From: DAOMFB01 sp963721385
Lineage (GTDB): Bacteria; Acidobacteriota; Thermoanaerobaculia; UBA5066
Assembly: GCA_963721385.1 (NCBI GenBank)
Contig: CAVRJB010000013.1
Location: forward strand, 434,001 to 498,000
DNA length: 64,000 nt
Reading direction: 5' to 3'
A program made the position numbers and the translations under genes. Below are positions 32,489 to 39,945 of the stretch, in pieces. Every line of letters starts with the position of its first letter. Within the stretch, counting starts at the first letter, position 1. The notes under the pieces were generated by a model. That model was not told the origin of the DNA and made no database searches. It worked only from the letters and a program-made list of their open reading frames with translations.

Positions 32489-32594
32489 CTCCTATCGAAT
32501 GTCCCGGCCGGATCATCGCACGGCGTTTTGAACCAGATGTAGTCTCCTGGGCGCCGGAACGAGGAGCGGCAGGACCGCCCAGGAGGAGATCGAG

Positions 32595-33083
32595 ATGGCC
32601 CCATCGACGGACTCCGCGCGCCAGATGCTCCGCCACACTGTCGCGACGCTGGCCTATCGAGGAGGGAAGGCGGTGCGGGACGTCGCGCCGTCGTTTCCGG
32701 CCTTTCGCGTCTCGGAGACGGCCCGGACGCCGGCGGAGATCCTGGCGCATATCGGCGACCTTCTCGACTGGGCGCTCAGGATGGCGAAGGGGGAGACGAC
32801 GTGGGTCGACTCTCCGCAGCTGACCTGGGACGAGCAGGTCGCGCGCTTCTTCGAGGCGCTCCGCGCGTTCGACCAGTTCCTCGCGTCAGACGCGCGGCTC
32901 GCCACCCCGCCGGAGAAGCTCTTCCAGGGGCCGGTGGCCGACGCGCTGACGCACGTCGGGCAGATCGCGATGCTCCGGAGGATGGCCGGCGCGCCGATGC
33001 GCGGAGAGAACTACTTCTTGGCCGATGTCGCCACGGGCCGCGTCGGGCGAGAGCAGTCGCCGCCGCGGAAGGAGTTTGACTGA
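32595..33083 (+). CDS. DinB-like four-helix protein
   Basis: A 162-residue protein of the DinB/YfiT-like superfamily, whose members are metal-binding helix bundles acting as thiol-dependent transferases or with unknown roles. Helices with a histidine on each are visible: ILAHIGDLLDWAL and ALTHVGQIAMLRR, matching two ligands of the usual three-histidine site. It starts at ATG 32595 with GGAG about 7 nt upstream. It is single, between the divergent MMPL gene and the convergent hydrolase gene. Confidence 0.72.
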   Translation: MAPSTDSARQMLRHTVATLAYRGGKAVRDVAPSFPAFRVSETARTPAEILAHIGDLLDWALRMAKGETTWVDSPQLTWDEQVARFFEALRAFDQFLASDARLATPPEKLFQGPVADALTHVGQIAMLRRMAGAPMRGENYFLADVATGRVGREQSPPRKEFD

Positions 33084-33101
33084 ACTCGCAGGACGGCCCG
33101 G

Positions 33102-34097
33102 TCAGGCCGCGAAGCGCCTTTCGCGCTCGAAGAGCTCCCTCCCGAGGAGGCAGCTGCCGCAGAGCTCCACCGTGCCGGCGCTCCCCAGCGCCTGACGGCA
33201 AATCTCACAGCGCAAGGGGGCGATCCCCTCCGCAAGAAAACGGACCGTCTGCTCGATGACGTCGCGGTCACGCAGGATGCCTCGGTGCCCGAGGCCGTGC
33301 GTCGTGAGGAGCCGCCCTTCCGGAAGGAGGCGGGCGTTCTCCTCTCCCGCACTCCAGGGGACCTCGTCGTCCTCCCGGTCGTGGACGACAAGAACAGGAG
33401 CGGTGATCCGGGAGGCGAAGCTCGAGACGTTCAGCTCGCCGAATCTCACGCCGATCCGCCGCTCCAGGCGCCGTCGGGCCTCGGCTGCGACGGCGTCGTC
33501 GAGGCCGAGGGAGTGACTGTAACCGAGCCAGATTCTCTCGGCGTTGGAAGGGGCGCCGAGAAGGACCGCGCGAGAGAGCGAGAGGCCGCGGGAGAGGGCG
33601 ACGAGCGTGGAGGCGCCCCCCAGCGAGTGAGCGGCGACGCCGCGCGCGCCCGTGGCCGCGGCGACCGCCGCGATGGCGTCGCCGAAAGCCGGCAGCGACG
33701 TCGAGCGGCCGCCGGAGAATCCGTGAGCCGGCCCGTCGAAGACGACGGCCCGAAAGCCGGCCCTGACCAGCGCCGGCACGAAGGCGCGCATCTGCGTGCC
33801 TCGCCCTGCCCAGCCGTGGGCGAGCACGATCGCAGGACCGTGGCCCCAGCTCCAGGCCGCGAGTCGCTGGCCACCTCCGCGGACGGCGAGGGCCTCACCC
33901 GACGCCAGGAACGCGGCGGCCCCTCCCCGCGGCCGGGGAACGCGCGGTACGTGAACGAAGAGCCGCGACGCCGCCTCGGCGGCCAGTGACGGGGCCGTTC
34001 TCGACATGAGGGACAGCGTGGCGCGGAGGATCGGGGACGGTGAGATAGTCCGATCGTTCGTGCTAATCTTGGGTCCACCAAAGACTTTCCTCTGCAT
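33102..34097 (-). CDS. Alpha/beta hydrolase with C-terminal zinc-ribbon-like tail
   Basis: A 331-residue alpha/beta hydrolase. It has the oxyanion strand VLAHGWAGRGTQM, the nucleophile elbow AAHSLGGAST (serine), an acid in VVHDREDDEVPW and the histidine in THGLGHRGIL. After the hydrolase fold, about 35 residues carry CEIC and CGSC, a possible zinc ribbon rarely seen in this family. ATG 34097 has an ideal AAAGGAG 6 nt upstream and is preferred; ATG 34007 is an internal alternative that would remove a low-complexity lead. It lies 44 nt downstream of tetR on the same strand, so the two are probably cotranscribed. The substrate is unknown. Confidence 0.82.
   Translation of the reverse strand: MQRKVFGGPKISTNDRTISPSPILRATLSLMSRTAPSLAAEAASRLFVHVPRVPRPRGGAAAFLASGEALAVRGGGQRLAAWSWGHGPAIVLAHGWAGRGTQMRAFVPALVRAGFRAVVFDGPAHGFSGGRSTSLPAFGDAIAAVAAATGARGVAAHSLGGASTLVALSRGLSLSRAVLLGAPSNAERIWLGYSHSLGLDDAVAAEARRRLERRIGVRFGELNVSSFASRITAPVLVVHDREDDEVPWSAGEENARLLPEGRLLTTHGLGHRGILRDRDVIEQTVRFLAEGIAPLRCEICRQALGSAGTVELCGSCLLGRELFERERRFAA
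34049..34062 (-). promoter_or_regulatory. Second copy of the TetR-type operator half-site
   Basis: CACGAACGATCG on the minus strand repeats 12 bases of the site in front of tetR. Here it falls inside the first codons of the hydrolase gene if ATG 34097 is used, or about 42 nt upstream of the alternative ATG 34007. One half of the palindrome is degenerate. Confidence 0.4.
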
Positions 34098-34141
34098 GGC
34101 GATCTCCTTTCGTCTGGACGAGGCGGTTCCGGGTCGAACGT

Positions 34142-34738
34142 TCAGTGAGGCCGACGGGCGGCCTCGACGAGATTCTCAAAGGCGCGGACGGCTCGCTTCT
34201 CGGCCTTCGGGTCGCGCAGCAGCCGCAACGCGTGGTGGTAGCCGAGCATGATGGAGTTGAAGTCGTGTGCGAACTGCTCGGGGTCCGCGTCCTTCCGGAA
34301 GTGGCCCTCGGCGACAGCCCCGCGCACGGTCGCGGCCAGCAGATCCTGCCAGTCGCGCTGCTGCTTGACGAGGAGCTCGCGCGCCGGCCCGGGCCGGTCG
34401 TCCAGCTCGATGGCGGCGGCCACCAGGATGCAGCCCCCCGGCATCGGGTTCAACTTCGGCCAGTGCCGCCAACGCTCGAAGAGGGACCGGAGGCGCGGCT
34501 CGCCGCGAGGGGCCCGGAGCCCGGGCTTGATCACCAGCTCGACGAAGCGCTCGGCCGCATGCTCCAGGATCGCGACCTGCAGGGTTTCCTTGGAACCGAA
34601 ATGGGCGAAGAGGCCACTCTTGGAGAGCTCCAGCTCCTCGGCCAGCTTCCCGATGGTGAGGCCCCCCAGTCCGACCTCGCTGGCGACGGCGGTCGCCTTT
34701 TCGAGGATGGCCTGCCGCGTCAAGTCGCCCTTGCCCAT
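34142..34738 (-). CDS. TetR-family transcriptional regulator
   Basis: A 198-residue repressor. The N-terminal helix-turn-helix is GKGDLTRQAILEKA, LGGLTIGKLAEELELSKSGLFAHFGSKETLQ in family layout (core LAEELELSKSGLFAHF). The C-terminal ligand domain contains WPKLNPMPGGCILVAAAIE, as in the TetR_C group with YcdC/AcrR-like members. It starts at ATG 34738; a frame extension upstream would run through its own promoter. An almost perfect palindrome 14 nt upstream suggests autoregulation. The hydrolase gene follows it and an SRPBCC gene diverges from it; both are candidate targets. Confidence 0.9.
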   Translation of the reverse strand: MGKGDLTRQAILEKATAVASEVGLGGLTIGKLAEELELSKSGLFAHFGSKETLQVAILEHAAERFVELVIKPGLRAPRGEPRLRSLFERWRHWPKLNPMPGGCILVAAAIELDDRPGPARELLVKQQRDWQDLLAATVRGAVAEGHFRKDADPEQFAHDFNSIMLGYHHALRLLRDPKAEKRAVRAFENLVEAARRPH

Positions 34739-34752
34739 CTCCCTAAAATTAG

Positions 34753-34766
34753 CACGATCGTTCGTG
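34753..34766. promoter_or_regulatory. TetR operator palindrome
   Basis: CACGATCGTTCGTG has matching 5-bp half-sites (CACGA / TCGTG) around 4 bp, in an AT-rich stretch 14 nt before the tetR ATG. A 12-base portion recurs at 34049-34062. Confidence 0.6.
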
Positions 34767-34839
34767 TTTGTCAAGTCCCCTCTTCGACGGCTGATATCGT
34801 CCGGGCGCGGCGGATCGGGCGCCGCCGCGGAGGTGGCAA

Positions 34840-35298
34840 ATGCCTCGAAGCCACAGCCGCTCACTCGACATCCCCCTCTCTCCTCCGGAGACGTTTGCGC
34901 TCCTCGTGACCCCGTCAGCGATCCGCGGCTGGTGGGGCGCCGCGCGGGCGATCGTCCTGCCGCGCGAAGGCGGTGTCTGGGCGGCGGCGTGGGGCGGGAG
35001 CGAGGACGACCCGGACTACGTCACCGAGGCGCGGATCGTCATCTTCGACCCCCCGAAAAGGCTCCGCCTGTCGGACTTCAGCACCTACGCCAGGGGCGGC
35101 CCCCTCCCCTTCCCGTCGAAGCTCCTGTCGACGGAATTCAGCGTGGCGCCCGCGCGGCGCGGCTCCCTCCTGACGGTCGTGCAGTCGGGCTTCCCCGACG
35201 ACGCCCGCGCCGACGACTTCTTCGCCGGCTGCGAGCGCGGCTGGCAGGAGACGTTCGAGGGGATCCGCCGCTACGCGGAGGCGACGGGGGTGGGGTGA
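34840..35298 (+). CDS. SRPBCC/AHSA1-family protein
   Basis: A 152-residue START-like protein. It has the family's opening (SLDIPLSPPETFALLVTPSAIRGWWG, core PETFALLVTPSAIRGWW), the strand ARIVIFDPPKRLRLSDF and the C-terminal helix GWQETFEGIRRYAEA. Such proteins bind hydrophobic ligands or act as Hsp90 co-activator-like domains. It is divergent from tetR, with 101 bp between starts that hold the palindrome, so coregulation is possible. Its ligand is unknown. Confidence 0.82.
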   Translation: MPRSHSRSLDIPLSPPETFALLVTPSAIRGWWGAARAIVLPREGGVWAAAWGGSEDDPDYVTEARIVIFDPPKRLRLSDFSTYARGGPLPFPSKLLSTEFSVAPARRGSLLTVVQSGFPDDARADDFFAGCERGWQETFEGIRRYAEATGVG

Positions 35299-35338
35299 AG
35301 CGCCGAGGACGGCCCGGGTATCATCCGGTGGAGATCAC

Positions 35339-35713
35339 GTGACGAACCGCCCGGGTCCGCGCCGCCTCGCGCACTGGCTCTTCCCGTCGGTGGTGGGGTT
35401 CGTCCTGCTGCTGGCGCTCCCCGAGCCGTGGTGGCCGGTCGCGATCCTCCCCGCCTTCTTCGGGCACTACCGGCTGACGCGCACGGCCGACCTCAAGCGG
35501 CCGCTCCCCGCGGGCGAAGTCCTCGTCGCGATCAGCCCGCTTCTCGCCGTCGGAGCCGGGGTGCTCGTCGTGCTGCTCGTCGACTCCCTGCGCGAGCAGG
35601 TTCGTCCCGGCTGGTTCCCGCGCTCGGTCGTCTTCCTCGCCTGGGCCGCCTCCACGTACGCGGTCTGGCGAGTGGGGATCAAGCCGCGGCACGACGCGGC
35701 TCCCCCCGCCTAG
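35339..35713 (+). CDS. Small membrane protein of unknown function
   Basis: A 124-residue protein with three to four hydrophobic helices: LFPSVVGFVLLLALPEPWW, VAISPLLAVGAGVLVVLLVD and VVFLAWAASTYAVW. It starts at GTG 35339 with TATCAT 14 nt upstream and GGAG just before the start. It converges with the gene at 35724. I recognise no family. Confidence 0.6.
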   Translation: MTNRPGPRRLAHWLFPSVVGFVLLLALPEPWWPVAILPAFFGHYRLTRTADLKRPLPAGEVLVAISPLLAVGAGVLVVLLVDSLREQVRPGWFPRSVVFLAWAASTYAVWRVGIKPRHDAAPPA

Positions 35714-35723
35714 CTGGCCGTCC

Positions 35724-36314
35724 TTACTTTTTGGGCGCCGGCTCGAGCGAGACGGCGAGAGCCTGCGAGAACTTGACCTCGACCTGGTCGCCGACCTTGA
35801 CGCCCTCGAGATTGGCGGGGTTCTTGACCTTGATCACCGAGGTCGGGCCGTCCGGCTCCTTCACCGTCACCGTCTTCGCCACCGTGTCGATGGAGGTGAT
35901 CGTGACGACCATCTTCACGCTTCGCTTGCCGATGGCGGTCCGGTGGCCGGCCCCCTTGTCCACGCCCGCCGACTCGGTGATGCCGGGCTGCATCGTCGAC
36001 GTTCCGGCCTTCTTTACTTCCCAGGCCAGGGCCTCGTAGTACTTCGCGACGACCTCGTCGCCGACCTTGAGCTTTTCCAGGTTCTGGATCTCCGGGTCGA
36101 CCTTGATGGTCACGACCTTCCCCTCGGGACCCTTCAGGGTGACGGTCCTGGCCTTGACGTCGACCGCCTGGACCGTGGCCGTGACCATCACGGCCTCGGA
36201 CGTCCCGCCCGAGCGGCCCTTCCAGGGGCCTTTCGTGGGCTGCTGGGAAAAGGCGGAAGCGGTGAGCACGAGCGCGGCGAGCGCGATCGCGGATCCGAGC
36301 AGTTTCTTCGACAT
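35724..36314 (-). CDS. Secreted protein with two internal repeats
   Basis: A 196-residue exported protein (signal LLGSAIALAALVLTASAFS) made of two related beta-rich units of about 65 residues. Unit one has VMVTATVQAVDVKARTVTLK and LKVGDEVVAKYYEALA; unit two has MVVTITSIDTVAKTVTVK and VKVGDQVEVKFSQALAV. The units resemble small OB-like or copper-binding-like repeats found in periplasmic proteins. No metal-binding residues stand out. It starts at ATG 36314 with AGGAGA 5 nt upstream, and a GC hairpin lies just before that ribosome site. Confidence 0.75.
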   Translation of the reverse strand: MSKKLLGSAIALAALVLTASAFSQQPTKGPWKGRSGGTSEAVMVTATVQAVDVKARTVTLKGPEGKVVTIKVDPEIQNLEKLKVGDEVVAKYYEALAWEVKKAGTSTMQPGITESAGVDKGAGHRTAIGKRSVKMVVTITSIDTVAKTVTVKEPDGPTSVIKVKNPANLEGVKVGDQVEVKFSQALAVSLEPAPKK

Positions 36315-36326
36315 CGTCTCTCCTAA

Positions 36327-36346
36327 GCGCCGGCCCGAGCCGGCGC
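36327..36346 (-). promoter_or_regulatory. Leader hairpin before the repeat-containing secreted protein
   Basis: GCGCCGGC / GCCGGCGC with a 4-nt loop lies in the 5' leader, directly ahead of the Shine-Dalgarno of the 36314 start. It could affect initiation or message stability. The rest of the 214-bp gap to 36529 shows nothing else I can name. Confidence 0.35.
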
Positions 36347-36528
36347 CCTAAGGCCGTAAGCTAAGGCGCGGTTAGGTGCGCGGTCAAGGAGGTTCCGGCC
36401 ACCGCGAGGATTCGGGAAGGCTGGCGCCCCGCGACCCGGGATCCCATATTGTCCCCGTAGGAACGATTCCGCGGCGACGCCCCCGACCGGGTCGCCGGGC
36501 GGATCCGCGGGGAAGAAGGGTGATAGCG

Positions 36529-36714
36529 ATGGTCGACCTGTCAAACGAGGACCGGGAATACCTCCGGAAGCTCCTCTCGACCGCCCACAAGGAGCTTCTC
36601 CACGAGCTGCACCACGCCGCAAAGCAGGACTTCAAGGAAAGCCTGAAGCAGGAGATCGAGCTGAACGAGAGGGTCTTCGAGAAGCTCGAGGGCGTTCTCG
36701 CCGCCCGGATGTGA
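36529..36714 (+). CDS. Small helical protein of unknown function
   Basis: A 61-residue, strongly charged, all-helical protein (VDLSNEDREYLRKLLSTAHK, KQEIELNERVFEKLEGVL), likely an amphipathic hairpin or short coiled coil. It starts at ATG 36529 with AGAAGGG about 8 nt upstream. It has no signal peptide and no cysteines. The regular heptad-like pattern makes a chance frame unlikely. No family is recognised. Confidence 0.65.
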   Translation: MVDLSNEDREYLRKLLSTAHKELLHELHHAAKQDFKESLKQEIELNERVFEKLEGVLAARM

Positions 36715-36780
36715 CCCGGCACCCCGCAAGGGGCCGCTCCCCGGACGCCGGGGGTTCCCGTCGTCTAAGCTCCGCCGGCA

Positions 36781-37383
36781 GTGCCGAAAGCCTACGACCG
36801 TTCCTATTTCGACCGCTGGTACCGCGACCCCTTGCGCCGGGTCGCGCCGCAGGCTGCGCTCCGGCGCAAGGTCGCGATGGCCGTGGCCGTCACGGAGCAC
36901 TTCCTCGGCCGCGCCGTCCGCACCGTTCTCGACGTCGGCTGCGGGGAGGCGGCGTGGCGGGCCCCGCTCCGCGCCCTGCGGCCCGGCGTCAACTACCTCG
37001 GCCTCGACTCGAGCACCTACGCCGTCCGCCGATTCGGGCGCGCGCGAAACGTGCTCCCCGGGTCGTTCCGCGAGCTCGGCGCCCTTCGCTTCGAAAGGCC
37101 CTTCGACCTCGTGGTCTGCGCCGACGTCCTCCATTACGTCCCCGCGCCGGATCTGGCTGGCGGACTCGCAGGCCTGGCGGCACTCTGCGGCGGCGTCGCG
37201 TACCTCGAGGTGATGACGCGGGAGGACGATCCCGAGGGGGACCTCCGCGGCTTTCTCCGGCGCCCCGCGTCGTGGTACCTGAGGCGGTTCGCCCGCGCCG
37301 GGTTCGTCGCCTGCGGCTCTCATCTCTATCTCTCCCCCTCGCTTTCCGGCAGCGCCGCGGCGCTGGAACGCCCCGCGCGCTAG
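36781..37383 (+). CDS. SAM-dependent class I methyltransferase
   Basis: A 200-residue methyltransferase. Motif I TVLDVGCGEAAWRAPL binds S-adenosylmethionine. It is followed by NYLGLDSSTYAV (acidic end of strand 2) and FDLVVCADVLHYVP (motif IV). The substrate is unknown. It starts at GTG 36781; TAAGCT lies 9 nt upstream and there is no ribosome site, again a leaderless layout. Its TAG stop overlaps a TAGACT hexamer upstream of the next gene. Confidence 0.85.
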   Translation: MPKAYDRSYFDRWYRDPLRRVAPQAALRRKVAMAVAVTEHFLGRAVRTVLDVGCGEAAWRAPLRALRPGVNYLGLDSSTYAVRRFGRARNVLPGSFRELGALRFERPFDLVVCADVLHYVPAPDLAGGLAGLAALCGGVAYLEVMTREDDPEGDLRGFLRRPASWYLRRFARAGFVACGSHLYLSPSLSGSAAALERPAR

Positions 37384-37422
37384 ACTCCGCAAACACCCAC
37401 GATCAGGGAAACGGAGGATTCG

Positions 37423-37599
37423 ATGGCCGGAAAAGCGCGCCGTACCACTCACCGCAGTGTCGCCGGGAAGAAGCTCTACGCCGTCCGCGACGCCAAGGGA
37501 CGCTTCAAGGACATCCAGACCTACGAGCGCGCGCACCGCGCCGACCTGGCCCACAAGAGCAAGGCCGAGAAGGCCGCTGCGGCGAAGAAAAAGAAATAG
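37423..37599 (+). CDS. Small basic, nucleoid-protein-like peptide
   Basis: A 58-residue very basic protein: MAGKARRTTHRSVAGKKLYAV, then RDAKGRFKDIQTYERAHRAD, ending AEKAAAAKKKK. GGAGGA lies about 6 nt before ATG 37423 and TAGACT 36 nt upstream. The Lys/Ala-rich tail resembles histone-H1-like or other nucleic-acid-binding small proteins. That role is inference, but the ribosome site and coherent composition support a real gene. Confidence 0.7.
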   Translation: MAGKARRTTHRSVAGKKLYAVRDAKGRFKDIQTYERAHRADLAHKSKAEKAAAAKKKK

Positions 37600-37636
37600 C
37601 CGCCAGCCCCGGGAAGGAACCGCCCGCCTCGCGCGA

Positions 37637-37642
37637 TAGACT
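37637..37642 (+). promoter_or_regulatory. Putative -10 box (TAGACT) of msrA
   Basis: TAGACT ends 6 nt before ATG 37649, so the transcript would be leaderless; no Shine-Dalgarno is present. Confidence 0.4.
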
Positions 37643-37648
37643 CGTCGC

Positions 37649-38308
37649 ATGACGATGTTCTTCCGCGTGAAGAAGCTCGAGGTTCCCGATCCCGCCGAAG
37701 CCCTGCCGGGCCGGACCGAGGCGATCAGCGTTTCCGAACGGCATTTCGTGAGCGGTGCGAGGATCGTCCCGCCGTTCCCCGAGGGGCTCGAAAAGGCCGT
37801 CTTCGGCCTGGGGTGCTTCTGGGGAGCCGAGAGGAAGTTCTGGCAGACGCCCGGCGTCTACGCCACGGCCGTCGGTTACGCGGGAGGCTCAACTCCAAAC
37901 CCCACGTACCGCGAAGTCTGTACCGGCGGAACGGGGCACACCGAGGTCGTGCTGGTCGTCTTCGAGCCCCGGAAGGTCTCCTACGGCGACCTCCTGAAGG
38001 TCTTCTGGGAGAGCCACGACCCGACGCAGGGGATGCGCCAGGGGAACGACGTCGGGACGCAGTACCGCTCGGCGATCTACGCCTTCGGCGAGGCTCAGCG
38101 CGCCGAGGCCGAGGCGAGCCGGGAGGCGTATCAACGCCTCCTGTCGGAGGCCGGGCATGGCCCGATCACGACGGAGATCCGGGAGGCACCGGCGTTCTAT
38201 TACGCCGAGGAGTACCACCAGCAGTACCTCGCGAAGAACCCGGACGGCTACTGCGGTCTCGGCGGCACCGGCGTCGCCTGCCCGGTCGGTCTCGCGAAGG
38301 CGCGCTGA
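37649..38308 (+). CDS. msrA: Peptide methionine-(S)-S-oxide reductase MsrA
   Basis: A 219-residue repair enzyme that reduces methionine S-sulfoxide in proteins and free methionine. The catalytic cysteine lies in GLGCFWGAER. Family text includes VGYAGGSTPNPTYREVCTGGTGHTE and FWESHDPTQGMRQGNDVGTQYRS (cores YAGG, TGHTE, GNDVGTQYRS), and resolving cysteines occur in DGYCGLGGTGVACPV. The N-terminal 50 residues are longer than the minimal enzyme, with no signal peptide. It lies in a run of repair and stress genes on the plus strand. Confidence 0.96.
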   Translation: MTMFFRVKKLEVPDPAEALPGRTEAISVSERHFVSGARIVPPFPEGLEKAVFGLGCFWGAERKFWQTPGVYATAVGYAGGSTPNPTYREVCTGGTGHTEVVLVVFEPRKVSYGDLLKVFWESHDPTQGMRQGNDVGTQYRSAIYAFGEAQRAEAEASREAYQRLLSEAGHGPITTEIREAPAFYYAEEYHQQYLAKNPDGYCGLGGTGVACPVGLAKAR

Positions 38309-38350
38309 GAATCCGTCGCGGCGGCATAATCGGGCCCGGAGGAAGCCGAC

Positions 38351-38725
38351 ATGCTGAAGCTCGCCGGGCTCGTCTTCGTCGCCGTCGGCGCCGCCGCGGG
38401 CGTCGCCATGGTCCTCGCGCCCTTCGGCTCGTTCGGCCTCGCCCCCTCCCTCGGCACGTGGATCCTCTTCCCGTTCGGCCTCCTCGTGGGCCAGATCCTC
38501 TTCGCCCTCGGCGCGCGGATCGAGACGGCGGCGGTCCTCTCGCGCGTGGTCGGCGGGTTCCTGCTGGCGCTCTCGGCCTTCGCGGCGGTCTGCCTTCTCC
38601 TCCCGGTTCTCGGCGTCGCCGTTCGGACGGGCTCGGCCCTCCCGGTCTGGTTCGTCCTCGTCGTGGCCGCGGTTTTCGGCGGCGCCTTCCTCTCCGGCAC
38701 GGGTCGACACGCGCAGCGCGTGTGA
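38351..38725 (+). CDS. Four-helix membrane protein of unknown function
   Basis: A 124-residue hydrophobic protein with four predicted helices (LAGLVFVAVGAAAGVAMVLA, WILFPFGLLVGQILFAL, VVGGFLLALSAFAAVCLLL, VWFVLVVAAVFGGAFLS). It starts at ATG 38351 with GGAGG 7 nt upstream and CATAAT about 20 nt upstream. No family is recognised. Confidence 0.65.
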   Translation: MLKLAGLVFVAVGAAAGVAMVLAPFGSFGLAPSLGTWILFPFGLLVGQILFALGARIETAAVLSRVVGGFLLALSAFAAVCLLLPVLGVAVRTGSALPVWFVLVVAAVFGGAFLSGTGRHAQRV

Positions 38726-38750
38726 GCAAAGCCGGCGACGGACGCCCGGG

Positions 38751-39329
38751 ATGACGACGGGTCTGGACGCCCCCCGGACGTTCCTCGGCGGACGGGTCGT
38801 GGTCCGGACGGGGGACATCACGCGAGAAAAGGTGGACGCAGTCGTCAACGCCGCAAACGGCTCGCTCCTGGGAGGCGGCGGGGTGGACGGCGCGATCCAC
38901 CGGGCCGCGGGGCCGGACCTCCTCGCGGAATGCCGCGAGATCCGGAAGACTCTCTACCCGGCCGGCCTTCCGACAGGCGAGGCCGTGATCACCCGCGGCT
39001 ACAACCTCCCCGCGCGGCACGTCATCCACACGGTCGGGCCGGTCTGGGGGCAACACGAAGGGCACGAGGCCGCGCTCCTCGCCTCCTGCTACCGCAACGC
39101 CATCGCGCTCGCGTCGAAGCACGCCCTCTCGACGCTCGCGTTCCCGGCCATCTCGACCGGCATTTACGGCTATCCGAAGGACGAGGCGGCGGCCGTGGCG
39201 TCCCGGGCCCTTCGCGAGGCCCTGCAGCGGGAGACCGGGATCGCCGAGGTCCGGCTCGTCTTCTTCTCGCCGTCCGACGAGTCCGAGTTCCTGGCCCACC
39301 ACGACCTCGGGGAAGTCGATCCCGCTTGA
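38751..39329 (+). CDS. Macro-domain protein (O-acetyl-ADP-ribose deacetylase-like)
   Basis: A 192-residue macro domain that binds ADP-ribose and likely removes O-acetyl or ADP-ribosyl groups. The signature stretch is VDAVVNAANGSLLGGGGVDG with AIHRAAGPDLLAEC. Other conserved parts are PTGEAVITRGYNLPARHVIHTVGP (core PARHVIHTVGP) and FPAISTGIYGYPKDEAA. The asparagine and glycine loops of the YmdB/MacroD group are complete. Its stop overlaps the TTG start of the next gene, so it is coupled to a DNA glycosylase. Confidence 0.93.
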   Translation: MTTGLDAPRTFLGGRVVVRTGDITREKVDAVVNAANGSLLGGGGVDGAIHRAAGPDLLAECREIRKTLYPAGLPTGEAVITRGYNLPARHVIHTVGPVWGQHEGHEAALLASCYRNAIALASKHALSTLAFPAISTGIYGYPKDEAAAVASRALREALQRETGIAEVRLVFFSPSDESEFLAHHDLGEVDPA

Positions 39330-39910
39330 CGCCGCGCGAGGCCGTCCGCTGCGCCTGGGCGCGGACCGAACTGTCGATCCCCTACCACGACGTCGAGTGG
39401 GGCGTCCCCCAGCACGACGACCGCATACTCTTCGAGTTTCTGATTCTCGAAGGGGCGCAGGCCGGGCTCTCGTGGGAGACGATCCTGAAGAAGCGGGACC
39501 GGTACCGCGCGGGTTATGACGGCTTCAATCCGGCAGCGGTCGCGCGTTACGGCGCGCGGAAGCAGACGGCGCTCCTCGGGGACCCCGGCATCGTCCGGAA
39601 CCGACTGAAGGTCGCCGCGGCGGTGACGAACGCGAAGGCGTACCTGAAGGTCCAGACCGAATTCGGCAGCTTTGACGCCTACGTCTGGCGCTTCGTCGGC
39701 GGGAGGCCGAAGGTGAACCGCTGGAGGGCGCTCGGGCAGATTCCGGCGACGACCTCCGAGTCGGACGCCCTGAGCAAGGACCTCCGGAGGCGCGGCTTCA
39801 CCTTCGTCGGATCGACGATCATGTACGCCTTCATGCAGGCCGTCGGCATGGTGAACGACCACGTCGTCACCTGTTTCCGGTGGCGGGAGATTCGTCGGCG
39901 GGCTTCTTGA
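39326..39910 (+). CDS. tag: DNA-3-methyladenine glycosylase I
   Basis: A 194-residue base-excision enzyme that removes 3-methyladenine from alkylated DNA. The Tag zinc-snap residues are visible: cysteine in VRCAWA, histidine in YHDVEWG, and histidine and cysteine in NDHVVTCF. The active-site glutamate candidate lies in FLILEGAQAGLSW. It starts at TTG 39326, which overlaps the macro-domain stop as TTGA and gives the usual short N-terminus; no ATG or GTG exists before the first conserved residue. Confidence 0.94.
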   Translation: MTPREAVRCAWARTELSIPYHDVEWGVPQHDDRILFEFLILEGAQAGLSWETILKKRDRYRAGYDGFNPAAVARYGARKQTALLGDPGIVRNRLKVAAAVTNAKAYLKVQTEFGSFDAYVWRFVGGRPKVNRWRALGQIPATTSESDALSKDLRRRGFTFVGSTIMYAFMQAVGMVNDHVVTCFRWREIRRRAS

Positions 39911-39933
39911 CTTACGTCTAACTTACGACTAAC
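39911..39933. repeat. Tandem 11-bp repeat ahead of dnaE2
   Basis: Two adjoining copies of CTTACG(T/A)CTAA, followed by C, fill most of the 35-bp gap between tag and dnaE2. The AT-rich stretch is unlike its surroundings and sits where a damage-response operator would be expected. It does not match the LexA boxes I know. Confidence 0.55.
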
Positions 39934-39945
39934 GTTCCACGCCCC

